A stretch of 64,000 nucleotides of DNA, taken from assembly GCF_041146795.1 (NCBI RefSeq), contig NC_135178.1, forward strand, positions 7,136,844 to 7,200,843, in the 5' to 3' direction. Position numbers and translations under genes: made by a program. The notes under the pieces are model-generated. The model saw only the letters and a list, made by a program, of their open reading frames with translations, was not told where the DNA came from and did not search any database. This DNA is from Maylandia zebra (Eukaryota > Chordata > Actinopteri > Cichliformes > Cichlidae). Shown here one piece after another: positions 1 through 18,397 of this stretch (position 1 is its first letter; each line of letters begins with the position of its first letter).

Positions 1-1090
1 GACTTTATGCTAACTATTTTGGTTTCATCAAATTTATCGTTTTTTACCGCCAACATCAGGATCATTTCTAGCAACAGCAGTGATCTGTTAGCACTCTGCT
101 GCTGCACAGCAATCAAACAGTATGTAACCAAACAGCCCACAGACTAAAACATTACACGTATCTACCTGTTGTACAGTTTTCACACGAACATCTCCACTGT
201 CAGCATCTTGGCAGCAAAATGAGGGATGTGAGGAGAAGAGGCGGTCTGATTGACAAAGTGTTAGCCAAAGTTTTATATCACAGGCAATCATTTTAAAACA
301 GAGTATGACCACAATTAACAAAGTAGATGCCATTTTTATTCCATATGACCCCAAACTAGTTTTTACAGAGTTTAACGTGGTTATAGAGGTCACATCAGAA
401 AGACTTCAATAGGTCTGGAAGTTACATGAGTTAAGGCAAAGTTTCATTGGCTTTATTTTCCTAGCCTGAAGCTATAACCATGTTTTATGCTGGCTATGCC
501 ACAGGCGAGGTTAATAAGCTGGTGAGCATGATGGAGTATTTAGCAGCTCACAAGCTACAAATATAGCTCCAAATGTTGCTTTGCTCAGTATGTTAACAAC
601 CCCTTGCTTCCTGACACTTGAAGGTATATCTTATTATAGTTTCTATCCAAGAGGCCAAACCTAGACAGAGTCTAATCCATACTCACAGCTCTATGAGGTT
701 GTACCTATATGGGTTGTTCTTGGGTAAAGGTGATTTGAGCTAAATGCTAATTAGAAGTGACTAATACTCGCAGTGATGTTAATTTAGCATGTTAGCATCA
801 TATTACATTTAATAATTAGCAAAAACACAAAATGCAACTAATGCTGAGGGGTATGGAAATGGTTTAGCAAGTTTAATAAAGGCGTGAATAAGTAAGAAGT
901 ATAAAAATAATAATTACAGAGTTGTATTAATACATACCACTAAAAGGAATGAGTATTCGGGCCAGATTAAAAAACCAATTTTTTAAAAAATAGATTAAAG
1001 TCCAAATACTATTTTGAGAAAAAAGTTGAAATGTGGAGTCATATGAACTTGGAAGAGTTGGCCGGATATTGTACAAAAAATAAACTGGCT
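1..1090. other. non-coding, probably susd1 intron
   Basis: No exon, RNA gene or clear repeat is recognised. The stretch is AT-rich, and its open frames are short and lack splice context or family resemblance. Because the first susd1 exon seen (3219) starts in mid-codon and mid-protein, this DNA is inferred to lie in a susd1 intron. Confidence 0.5.
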
Positions 1091-1242
1091 GGCAGTGGAC
1101 AGATACAAGGAAACTGATGGTTACACCCTCATGCAATAAAGAGGATTTATGTTGTATCAGACAACCTGATCTTCTGATACAGCCTGCATCCTCTTTGCTC
1201 CACAGAGGTGTAACCACTGATATCCTCACATCTGTCCATTGC
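1091..1242. repeat. imperfect hairpin (foldback) repeat
   Basis: Arms 1091-1146 and 1188-1242 are imperfect reverse complements. Both contain the blocks GGACAGAT, TGGTTACACC and AAAGAGGAT in matching order. Inside the loop a second inverted pair, GTATCAG (1154) and CTGATAC (1174), gives a nested stem. Weaker complementarity seems to continue outward on both sides. It could be a degraded palindromic MITE or a transcribed hairpin; no target duplication was found. Confidence 0.55.
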
Positions 1243-1340
1243 AGCTATTTCCTTTTGCACAGATGCAGTAAGATTCCAAGATTGTTTTTCCTTCTGAACA
1301 GATGTAGTTTTCTGCACCATCTCTTAAAAATCCAGAAGTA

Positions 1341-2946
1341 CAGTGGGGCAAAAAAGTATTTAGTCAGCCACTGATTGTGCAAGTTCCCCCACTTAAAATG
1401 ATGACAGAGGTCAGTAATTTGCACCAGAGGTACACTTCAACTGTGAGAGACAGAATGTGAAAAAAAAATCCATGAATCCACATGGTAGGATTTGTAAAGA
1501 ATTTATTCGTAAATTAGGGTGGAAAATAAGTATTTGGTCACCTCAAACAAGGAAAATCTCTGGCTCTCACAGACCTGTAACGTCTTCTGTAAGAAGCTTT
1601 TCTGTCCCCCACTCGTTACCTGTATGAATGGCACCTGTTTGAACTCATCATCTGTATAAAAGACACCTGTCCACAGCCTCAAACAGTCAGACTCCAAACT
1701 CCGCCATGGCCAAGACCAAAGAGCTTTCGAAGGACACCAGGAAAAGTATTGTAGACCTGCACCAGACTGGGAAGAGTGAATCTACAATAGGCAAGAAGCT
1801 TGGTGTGAAAAAATCAACTGTGGGAGCAATCATCAGAAAATGGAAGACATACAAGACCACTGATAATCTCCCTCGATCTGGGGCTCCACGCAAGATCTCA
1901 TCCCGTGGGGTCAAAATGATCATGAGAACGGTGAGCAAAGATCCCAGAACCACACGGGGGGACCTGGTGAATGACCTGCAGAGAGCTGGGACCAAAGTAA
2001 CAAAGGTCACCATCAGTAACACACTACAACGGCAGGGAATCAAATCCCGCAGTGCCAGACGTGTTCCGCTGCTGAAGCCAGTGCATGTCCAGGCCCGTCT
2101 GAAGTTTGCCAGAGAGCACATGGATGATACAGCAGAGGATTGGGAGAATGTCATGTGGTCAGATGAAACCAAAGTAGAACTTTTTGGTATAAACTCAACT
2201 CGTCGTGTTTGGAGGAAGAAGAATACTGAGTTGCATCCCAAGAACACCATACCTACTGTGAAGCATGGGGGTGGAAACATCATGCTATGGGGCTGTTTTT
2301 CTGCCAAGGGGACAGGACGACTGATCCGTGTTAAGGACAGAATGAATGGGGCCATGTATCGTGAGATTTTGAGCCAAAACCTCCTTCCATCAGTGAGAAC
2401 TTTGAAGATGAAACGAGGCTGGGTCTTCCAACATGACAATGATCCAAAACACACCGCCCGGGCAACAAAGGAGTGGCTCCGTAAGAAGCATTTGAAAGTC
2501 CTGGAGTGGCCTAGCCAGTCTCCAGACCTCAACCCCATAGAAAATCTGTGGCGGGAGTTGAAAGTCCGTGTTGCTCGGCGACAGCCCCAAAACATCACTG
2601 CTCTCGAGAAGATCTGCATGGAGGAATGGGCCAAAATACCAGCTACTGTGTGTGTGCAAACCTGGTAAAGACCTATAGTAAACGTTTGACCTCTGTTATT
2701 GCCAACAAAGGTTATGTTACAAAGTAGTGAGTTGTATTTTTGTTATTGACCAAATACTTATTTTCCACCCTGATTTACGAATAAATTCTTTACAAATCCT
2801 ACCATGTGGATTCATGGATTTTTTTTTCACATTCTGTCTCTCACAGTTGAAGTGTACCTCTGGTGCAAATTACTGACCTCTGTCATCATTTTAGGTGGGG
2901 GAACTTGCACAATCGGTGGCTGACTAAATACTTTTTTGCTCCACTG
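1341..2946 (+). mobile_element. Tc1-like DNA transposon, nearly intact
   Basis: The element is 1606 bp, flanked by TA on both sides (1339-1340 and 2947-2948), as expected for Tc1/mariner insertion. It has long terminal inverted repeats of about 200 bp (1341-1540 and 2747-2946), both beginning CAGTGGRGCAAAAAAG. The repeats are almost identical, which points to a fairly young insertion. It lies in the susd1 intron on the same strand as the host gene. The transposase frame is open apart from one shift near its end. Confidence 0.93.
1706..2668 (+). CDS. Tc1-like transposase with C-terminal frameshift
   Basis: The open frame gives 320 residues. The N-terminal half carries two helix-turn-helix segments (about residues 1-50 and 75-115) that bind the terminal repeats. 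The C-terminal half holds the DD34E catalytic core: first Asp in the SDETKVELF motif, second Asp in HDNDPKHTA, and Glu in [11 protein letters not shown]. Family members are usually about 340 residues. Here a GT dinucleotide run near 2649-2657 appears to have gained two bases, so the frame ends early with VCVQTW, while the usual tail ending in NKGYVTK is still readable in the next frame up to 2727. All catalytic residues precede the shift. The long antisense frame across this region is a shadow. Confidence 0.93.
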   Translation: MAKTKELSKDTRKSIVDLHQTGKSESTIGKKLGVKKSTVGAIIRKWKTYKTTDNLPRSGAPRKISSRGVKMIMRTVSKDPRTTRGDLVNDLQRAGTKVTKVTISNTLQRQGIKSRSARRVPLLKPVHVQARLKFAREHMDDTAEDWENVMWSDETKVELFGINSTRRVWRKKNTELHPKNTIPTVKHGGGNIMLWGCFSAKGTGRLIRVKDRMNGAMYREILSQNLLPSVRTLKMKRGWVFQHDNDPKHTARATKEWLRKKHLKVLEWPSQSPDLNPIENLWRELKVRVARRQPQNITALEKICMEEWAKIPATVCVQTW

Positions 2947-3172
2947 TATTTTGTAGAGGGTCAATGCTAATTTCATTAGGGAGATTTGAAACAACAACTT
3001 ATTTATTAAAATACTTAAAAAAAAATTCTTTTTTAGTTTATTCTTTTAAAAAGTATATATTTTAACCATAATATTCTATCATGCAGTTACTTATCTCACA
3101 TTATTTGGGTTTATGAAAATGTCTATAAACTCTAATGGTAATTATTCCCATGGACCTTTTCCACACCTTTGA

Positions 3173-11364
<8,192 letters not shown>

Positions 11365-13640
11365 TGCTCCTGAGTGCTGACGTGCTCTAATACTGTCCTG
11401 AGTTTCTAGCAGTACATTTTGTAAATAGTTATTATTTTATATTAAATATTATCACCATATTAAACTTATTAAAATCATTTTTTGACACAGACTCACATTG
11501 TGATTATTGGGTGTGCAGAGGTCCTCTCTTCTGTTCCAGGATCTCAGGGTCAGTTTATGATACTAAAGTCCTTTAAGAAGCAAGTCTTTCCTGTCTGCAG
11601 AGCACATTAAAATGTGTCAGAGCACTCATCAGGACACAGAAAGTGTGTGAGCAGAATGTCTCTCAACTTCTGGAAGACTATGTCCGGGTCAATGGTGTGA
11701 TGAAGAAGAGACTTGGCTTCCACACGTTGACCTGTTGTTTGCTAGTCATCAGTGAAACCAAACATCCTTGGTGATGTGGGCCCTCTTAGTTCTACTCTGT
11801 TTTGTGATGCAGTCGTGGTTTTGGATTAACGTTGCACAGTTTTGACACACCACTCAAGAAATGCTCTGAATGTCATAGAAATGCTCGTAGAGAAAGAAAG
11901 AAAGTGCAGACAATGTAAAGTGTATATAAATATATATATACCCCTCACACTTTGAAAGTCTTATCTCACACTACAGCTGCAGTGCAAACTCACATATCCC
12001 TTTTTGGAGTAAAGATCCTTCAAAGATGGGAAGAGTGACACGATTCCAAGTGCATGAAACTCCTTTGTCGCTTTAGTTAGAGTTCTCCTGCAAAAGCAGA
12101 AGTGTTGTTTGTGATGAGATTCTTACCAGTTTGAAAAATGAATGGAATAAACATCATGCCTCTTACCCTTCCTTTTCATGCATGTGAGCTACAATGATCT
12201 TCACCATTAATCGCCTGGTGGAATCTTTCAAACTCCCAGTTTATTCATACTCATGGATGACAGTCACCCCTGCTGGTTTGGAAGTTGGAATCTGCGCCAC
12301 TGTCTAAATAAATTTGATACAAACCACAAAACAACTGACAAAAAAAGGAGACAATTTTAACCCAAACAACTATTTGTTTTCCTCTAATCTGTTTTATCTT
12401 CGTGTTTAAGCTTTTTCAAGTAATGGTCACTAAAGAGCCAAGTGTGAGCCTATTAAGTAATGTATCAGAATCAGAATACTTTATTGATCCCTAGGGGAAA
12501 TTATTTTGGTTACAGTGCTCCAGTTCAAACAGTAACAAAGACAGACAGTACAAAAAGTAAGGAATAGCACAATACATACAATATATACATGCATATATAT
12601 ATATATATATATACATATGTTACTTATTGATAAATAGCTGAATAAGAAAGAGCATGTGCAAAAAGGGTGTAGCTATTGCAGTAAGTGTAAGTGCAATATG
12701 TATGTATCTACATTTCTTGCATGTATGCTGTCCAATAGAGGCTGAACCATTTGACATCCAGCATCGCTTGTGTCACTGCTCTGAATGCTGGTGGTTGACA
12801 CAGACAATGTATCTGTTAGACTTGGAGAGGAGGGCTCTTCCAGATGTTGCTGCAGGACAGTCAAATATGAGGATCACAAATAAAAATATTAGAATATAAG
12901 GCATATACAATCAAAAATCAACCAAAACAAAACTACCATTTATGAAACTTTTTGTCTAAAAAGTTTACTTTTTGGACTACACCATTATGAATGATCCCAT
13001 AGTCCATTTCTATCTCAAAAATCCTATTCATCATCCTAGTCCATATTTTTTTGTGCATGTCATTATTGATCACTAAAGAGTTATGACGTATCATAAATTA
13101 TAACTGTCATAGACACATATTGCTTCCCAAGTCATTTGACAGGGGTCCATAAATCACTGGTTTGACATAGTGGTCTTTGTGTGTATAGGATCACAAGTCA
13201 AATCTGTCAAAATTCTTCCATAGATTTCAATTCAAGATTCAACTACCAGCTCGCTTTAGTCTAGACTTGCAAAAGAAGTGTATAACCTTTCAGATCACCT
13301 TCCCACCTTGAGCTTATTCTATGGCTGTGAGCACTTGAAATCATTCACCTGCAAACCACTAAATTATGATAATAATCGATTATCTGTCAGAGACCTAAAA
13401 AAAAAAATGCTGCTGCCACAAGAAATACTGAAATATTACGTTATTTTACAAAGGTTACTCTTGGGACCTTCAGCAGAGACTGAACCTGATGACAGATCTG
13501 ATGGAGCCTGGAAGCTAAAAAATCTGTCCACACCAATTATATGATCTCGAAAGGAGAAAAAGATGGCGTATTAACGATGGGGCTGGAATACTACCACTAA
13601 ACAGTATTATGGGGCATATTTGAATGTGGAACGCGTTTCC
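11365..13640. other. susd1 3' UTR and intergenic DNA
   Basis: A likely polyadenylation signal, ATTAAA, lies at 11441-11446. The rest has no recognised gene. A repeat fragment starts near 12463 with ACTTTATTGATCCCTAGGGG, a phrase typical of the 3' end of a common fish retroelement read in reverse; it extends through an (AT)n run (12596-12612) to about 12700. Short frames at 12654 and 13278 show no splice context or family match. Confidence 0.45.
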
Positions 13641-13679
13641 AGAGACAAGCCGAGAGATGTGTGTACTGGGCCTTTAAAG

Positions 13680-13776
13680 GTGTTTTGCATCCGGAGCAGC
13701 TCCCTCATATCCCCCAGACAGGCCAACGTCTCACCTACAGCATCACAAACCAGTTTGTTTACAAGGGCTTAAGCAG
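13680..13776 (+). other. zbtb26: probable non-coding first exon of zbtb26
   Basis: AAGCAG followed by GTACGC at 13777 is a good splice donor. The coding exon starts after a CTACAG acceptor at 15046, and the local sequence is GC-richer than its surroundings, as expected of a fish promoter and leader. The upstream boundary is a guess and no transcript evidence is available. Confidence 0.4.
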
Positions 13777-14568
13777 GTACGCAACACTCAGTACTGCGAG
13801 GAAAAAGTGAAAGTGCCGTTTTAGAGCTCGTTATAAAGCAACAGTGAAGCATGTTATAGGACAGCCTGGGCGGCTGGCTGAACAGTAAGGAGTAGGCCGA
13901 GGGGACACATAGAGCTGTGTGATTGATGCCATTTAGCAACAGTACAGCTAACGTTAGCCATGGACGTGTTATACCAGATTAATGTATTTTTTGGGGGGGT
14001 TTACTCAGGTTTACTCTAAATAAAGGCCAGACTTTAACCTTGCGTTAGCTGGGCGCTACGCTAATATACTCAGACAACGATAGTCAAGTTGCAGTGTTCG
14101 CTTAAAACAGACCGATAATTTCATATTGTCTTGTTTATCGGTACATTCTGGCAATATTGTATCATTAATACACCCACATTTCCTTTTAATGCGTTTCTGA
14201 GTAAGGCTGTAATGGCTATTCAACACTTTCATATTTAATTTAAATATTGCTCGTCAATGATGTTACCGCCGTGAAAAGCAGTTATAGTAGCAGCCGATTT
14301 AAATTAGCATTTTTTGTTGTCTTATGTCACACTGGTCAACGCCGAATTAAAGCGTGGACAGTCATTTTTAATAGGACATTGAAAGATAACCGCTAACTAA
14401 GAAACTTTTGAAAGCGATAGCCTTGTAATTATTAAATTGACCGGTTTGTGAATCGAGTCTGGCCTCGCGCTCTCCAGGCAGCACACGCAAGGTTGATTGT
14501 TGTGGTTATAATTAGTATGGCTGTAATTGACACAGGTGACGTTAACTATATAAACTATATAGTGGGCG

Positions 14569-14601
14569 GGTACATACACACACACACATATATATATATA
14601 T
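14569..14601. repeat. (AC)n(AT)n microsatellite
   Basis: A dinucleotide run of ACACAC followed by ATATAT in the zbtb26 intron. Confidence 0.9.
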
Positions 14602-14738
14602 GCATGTGTCTGTGTATTTTATTTTATTTTTTAATTTTTTTTAAACAAAATCTTTAAAATGTTTACATCCAGGTAAAACCACCTGCCACCTAAAGTTAAA
14701 AATTTTAATCGGTGTCCAGATAGTGCGTGACCTTAGAA

Positions 14739-14955
14739 CAAGGGTGGGGGAACTCCAGGCCTCAAGGGCCAGCGTCCTGAAGGATTTAGATGTTTCCTTC
14801 ATCCAACACAGCTGATTTAAATGGCTGAATTACCTCCTCAACATGTCTTGAAGTTCTCCAGAGGCCTGGAAATGAACTAATCATTTTATTCAGGTGTGTT
14901 GACCCAGGGTGATATCTAAAACCTGGCCCTTGAGGCTTGGAGTCCCCCACCCCTG
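14739..14955. mobile_element. hAT-type MITE with 8-bp target duplication
   Basis: A 217-bp element in the zbtb26 intron with inverted ends (left CAAGGGTGGGGGAACTCCAG, right ending CCCCCACCCCTG) and a perfect 8-bp flanking duplication, CCTTAGAA, at 14731-14738 and 14956-14963. Eight-base duplications are characteristic of the hAT superfamily. It has no coding capacity. A relative lies at 31831-32024. Confidence 0.85.
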
Positions 14956-15069
14956 CCTTAGAACTAGACTTGATTCGCAAAATTTATAGTAGCCTATTCC
15001 TAGGAGAGATATTCAGTCTTTGTATTTTCATGTTGGTCTACTACAGCTGCTGTGGTCCCCTGGTTCACT

Positions 15070-16398
15070 ATGGCCCAGAACCAAGTGATTCTGCAGTTCC
15101 GCTTCGCCACATTTGGAGACTCCATGCTACAGAAGATGAACCTTCTGAGACACCAGAGGCGCTTCTGCGATGTTACTGTTCGCATCAACCAGCTGGAGGT
15201 CCCTGGTCACAAAGTGGTGTTTGCTGCTGGCTCCTCTTTCTTAAGGGACCAGTTCATCCTTCAGCAGGACTCCAGGGAGGTCCAGATCTCTATGATCCAG
15301 GAGGCAGAAGTTGGCCGACAGCTGCTGCTGTCCTGCTACACTGGCCAGCTGGAGTTTCCTGAGCTGGAGCTGGTGCATTACCTGACAGTGGCCAGCTTCC
15401 TCCAGATGGGCCACATTGTAGAGCAGTGCACTCAGGCCCTCAGCAAGTTCATCAAACCACAGGCTTCACGCCAGCTGGAAGTGGATATAAAAATGCGGAG
15501 GGAGAAGAGGGAGGAGAGTTTATCCTCCCAGGCAAAGATAGAACAAGAGCGCTCTCAGGTGCAGACTGTCCATCAGGAGGAGGAGGAGGAAGAGGAGGAG
15601 GAGGAGGAGGAGGAAGAGGTAGTGGAGCAGGTGGAGCAGGATAATAACGATGATGAAAGCGAAGATGATGATGTGATTATACAGCCCAAAAGCCCTGTCC
15701 AGATCTTGACCAGGCGTCCAAGGCAAGGCATAGTGGAGAGTGACATCACTATAGTAAAGGTGGAGTCTGTGTCTGATGTTGCAGAGAACTCCATCACCGG
15801 TCACTTCTCCACCAACCCTCCTGCAGAGCTCCACTCCCCTGAGCCCCAGCACTCGCTCATTAATTCCACCGTTGACAGCCGCAGCAGTGAGATGGCGGTT
15901 CCGCCTGGCGTGACGGGATACCCACTTAGCCCTCCTCCTTCATCTCCACCTGCAGAGAAACACATCGGACACCAGAGGAACTACGACAAGCCTCTCCAGT
16001 GGTACCACCAGTGCCCCAAGTGCGCCCGAGTCTTCCGCCAACTCGAGAACTACGCCAACCACCTCAAGATGCACAAGCTCTTCATGTGCCTGCTGTGCGG
16101 CAAGACCTTCACGCAAAAGGGCAACCTGCACCGGCACATGCGCGTTCACGCCGGCATCAAACCCTTCCAGTGTAAGATCTGCGGTAAGACTTTCACCCAG
16201 AAGTGCTCGTTGTTGGATCATCTAAATCTGCACAGCGGAGATAAGCCACATCGCTGTAACTACTGTGACATGGTGTTTGCTCACAAGCCAGTTCTCCGCA
16301 AGCACCTCAAACAAATCCACGGGAAGAACAGCTTCGATAATGCAAATGAAGGCAGCCTGCACGACGGCGGGGTGGACTTTGAATTCGGACGAATATGA
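15070..16398 (+). CDS. zbtb26: BTB and C2H2 zinc finger transcription factor ZBTB26
   Basis: One coding exon encodes 442 residues; as I recall, human ZBTB26 is 441. The BTB domain (about residues 10-125) mediates dimerisation and co-repressor contact; it reads GDSMLQKMNLLRHQRRFCDV and continues with GHKVVFAAGSSFLRDQF and EVGRQLLLSCYTG. Four C2H2 fingers occupy about 310-420 (CPKC, CLLC, CKIC, CNYC). The middle is acidic, with a long Glu run near 170-185, and includes HSLINSTVDSR. ZBTB6 is the nearest alternative, but LEFPELELV and ALSKFIKP fit ZBTB26 better. The start is the ATG at 15070; an in-frame GTG at 15052 was rejected. The acceptor CTACAG ends at 15046, so the 23 bases before the ATG are 5' UTR. 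Confidence 0.85.
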   Translation: MAQNQVILQFRFATFGDSMLQKMNLLRHQRRFCDVTVRINQLEVPGHKVVFAAGSSFLRDQFILQQDSREVQISMIQEAEVGRQLLLSCYTGQLEFPELELVHYLTVASFLQMGHIVEQCTQALSKFIKPQASRQLEVDIKMRREKREESLSSQAKIEQERSQVQTVHQEEEEEEEEEEEEEEVVEQVEQDNNDDESEDDDVIIQPKSPVQILTRRPRQGIVESDITIVKVESVSDVAENSITGHFSTNPPAELHSPEPQHSLINSTVDSRSSEMAVPPGVTGYPLSPPPSSPPAEKHIGHQRNYDKPLQWYHQCPKCARVFRQLENYANHLKMHKLFMCLLCGKTFTQKGNLHRHMRVHAGIKPFQCKICGKTFTQKCSLLDHLNLHSGDKPHRCNYCDMVFAHKPVLRKHLKQIHGKNSFDNANEGSLHDGGVDFEFGRI

Positions 16399-17020
16399 GA
16401 TCACTTTGGACTTACTGGCTGTGCTGTTTGAGAACACAGTAACAAAGGCGGCCACGTGAGTGAGACGTTCACTGACATGGATGATGGGTTACCTAAAGGA
16501 TACAAACATGAACAAAGTTTTTCTGATCGGCACATCACTGTAGCTTCATTACTGTGGACTATTTGTCTTTCTTTTGTACAATACAGTGTAGATGCCTTCA
16601 TCTCATACTTGAAAATTGAAAAACACTGAAATGCATCATAATGTTTGAACATCATTAGTTTTATTAATGCATTGCCATGTCTTTGTGTCTACCCTGTCCT
16701 TTAAAGAACTGCACAATGAACAGTATCCATTTTTATGTTGTTTATGTACACAATCTGCTGTATGATTACTTTTTAAACTGTATGACTATGGCAACGTGGA
16801 CTTAGGAGAAACTTGAAAGAGTGGAGATGCAACATTATTTTACATAAGGCAAGCTATGTCATTTTGTCTTGGTGGCCAAAGTGTCTGTTAGCCTAAGGGG
16901 TCTTCTTTTTTTAATAGAATTTATATCTGAGGTACTATTGGACCAAAGTGACATTGTATCTGTCCTGTGTTCATGGAAGTCAATGTGAGTTACGAATAAA
17001 GAAATATTCTTAACTGTTGC
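16399..17020 (+). promoter_or_regulatory. zbtb26: zbtb26 3' UTR with poly(A) signal
   Basis: A canonical AATAAA at 16995-17000 lies about 600 bp after the stop and is followed by T-rich sequence, a plausible transcript end. No other feature is seen in this interval. Confidence 0.6.
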
Positions 17021-17479
17021 TTTTGTTTTCTTACCGTTACTCATTGCTTCATTGTTCACGCACAACAGAAAATTCCCATGTTAGTGTCCAGTCTGTAGTA
17101 ATGCTCCAATGCCGTTCTCAGTGTGTGCTTGTTTTTACAATTTTTAATCAGATCGAGTTGGCAGTATCTGAAAGTGGCATGGAAATTTCTGGTGAGTTGT
17201 TTCAACAAAGGGTTCTGTGTTTCCTGCACTTTCAGTATTTCCACATTTTGAAAGAAGATGCTGTACTCTTTTAAAGAGAGGTTTCGCACCGCTTCACAAA
17301 ATGAAATCAAATATTATGTCTAATTCTATGCTTTCAGTGTGTATCCGATGTTGAACAGCAGAGATGACAGTAAGAACCTGTTAGACCTCGTTTGCAGCCA
17401 CGTCTTGCTCACTTTGGAACTGGTTTATTTAACAGATGGGTCCACATGATTCGTCATAAAGGTGAAGGTGCACGGTAAG

Positions 17480-17650
17480 GTGAAAGACCCCACAACATCT
17501 GAGAGAAGTCCCCAATCATAAGCTGACCCTTTATAAGCAAGCAATTGGCAACAGTGGGAAGGAAAACTTCTTCTCCTGACAGAACCAGGCTCGTGGATGG
17601 GCAGCCATTCTCCACAACCTGTTGAGGGTGAGAAAAGGGAGATGTGTTTA
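17480..17650 (+). repeat. interspersed fish repeat fragment
   Basis: Contains AACAGTGGGAAGGAAAACTT and CAGAACCAGGCTCGTGGATG, phrases of the same abundant family as 6215-6345. Boundaries are approximate. Confidence 0.5.
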
Positions 17651-17689
17651 TACAGTTACGAGTGACATTTATGAAAATGTGTTAAATTA

Positions 17690-17830
17690 ACCACTGGCGA
17701 CCTGTCAAGGGTTCACCCTGCTTCTCTCATTAAGACAGCTGGGATAGGCTCCACCCACCCCCCCAAACCCCATCCCCACCCACCGTGACCCTGACAAGGA
17801 TAAGTGGAAGAGAATGGATGGGTGGATAGC
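17690..17830 (+). repeat. interspersed repeat 3' end with ATGG-type tail
   Basis: Phrases ACTGGCGACCTGTCAAGGGT, GACAGCTGGGATAGGCTCCA and the GGATGGGTGG tail mark the end of a common fish repeat. Other pieces of the family are at 24540, 33413 (reverse) and 58815 (reverse). Confidence 0.6.
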
Positions 17831-18397
17831 ATTACCTTTGAAAGAATAAAATAATATACAGTTAAAATGAATAGGCCTACTGTACCCAAGACTAGGTAGG
17901 CTTGCAAACCTTTAGCAGGACTGATATTTTCTCCAGTGTAGTTACTTATAGTTACTGCCTTTGTATATGTGTATTTATATTACTTAGATGTTGGCCCAAC
18001 ATTTATTCTTCAGAAGTAGAAAGGTGGCAGGAATAAATCCTTCTGTTTTCTTGAGCCAAGGCTGGCTGTTATTGCACTCGAGGCAGCCCTATGCTGGAGC
18101 GTTGTGTTTTGACCCAATATTTGTTTTGGCTTTCTACATCAAATAACCCAATACAAGTAGTTAAATAATCGTATTTACAGCAATGTACTTAAACATGTCC
18201 AACAGTCTAATGTCAGCATAAAATAAGTTTACCATGACAGTATGTAAGTTGTCTAAACTGGAATTAGTGTAAAAACACTATGCTTAAAATTGTATTTGCC
18301 AAGCAGTAAATGTGATTTGAATATAATGAATTTGAATAAGGACGGCTTTGTCGAGTCGTCATTGTTTCACATATCTTCATTGGTTCGTGGTGTAGCC

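Noticed and set aside
1687-2634. 315-codon open frame on the minus strand
   Set aside because: It is the antisense shadow of the Tc1 transposase, with no domain, splice sites or independent support.
15520-15852. Antisense Ser/Leu-rich frames
   Set aside because: They are produced by the complement of the GAG repeat in zbtb26.
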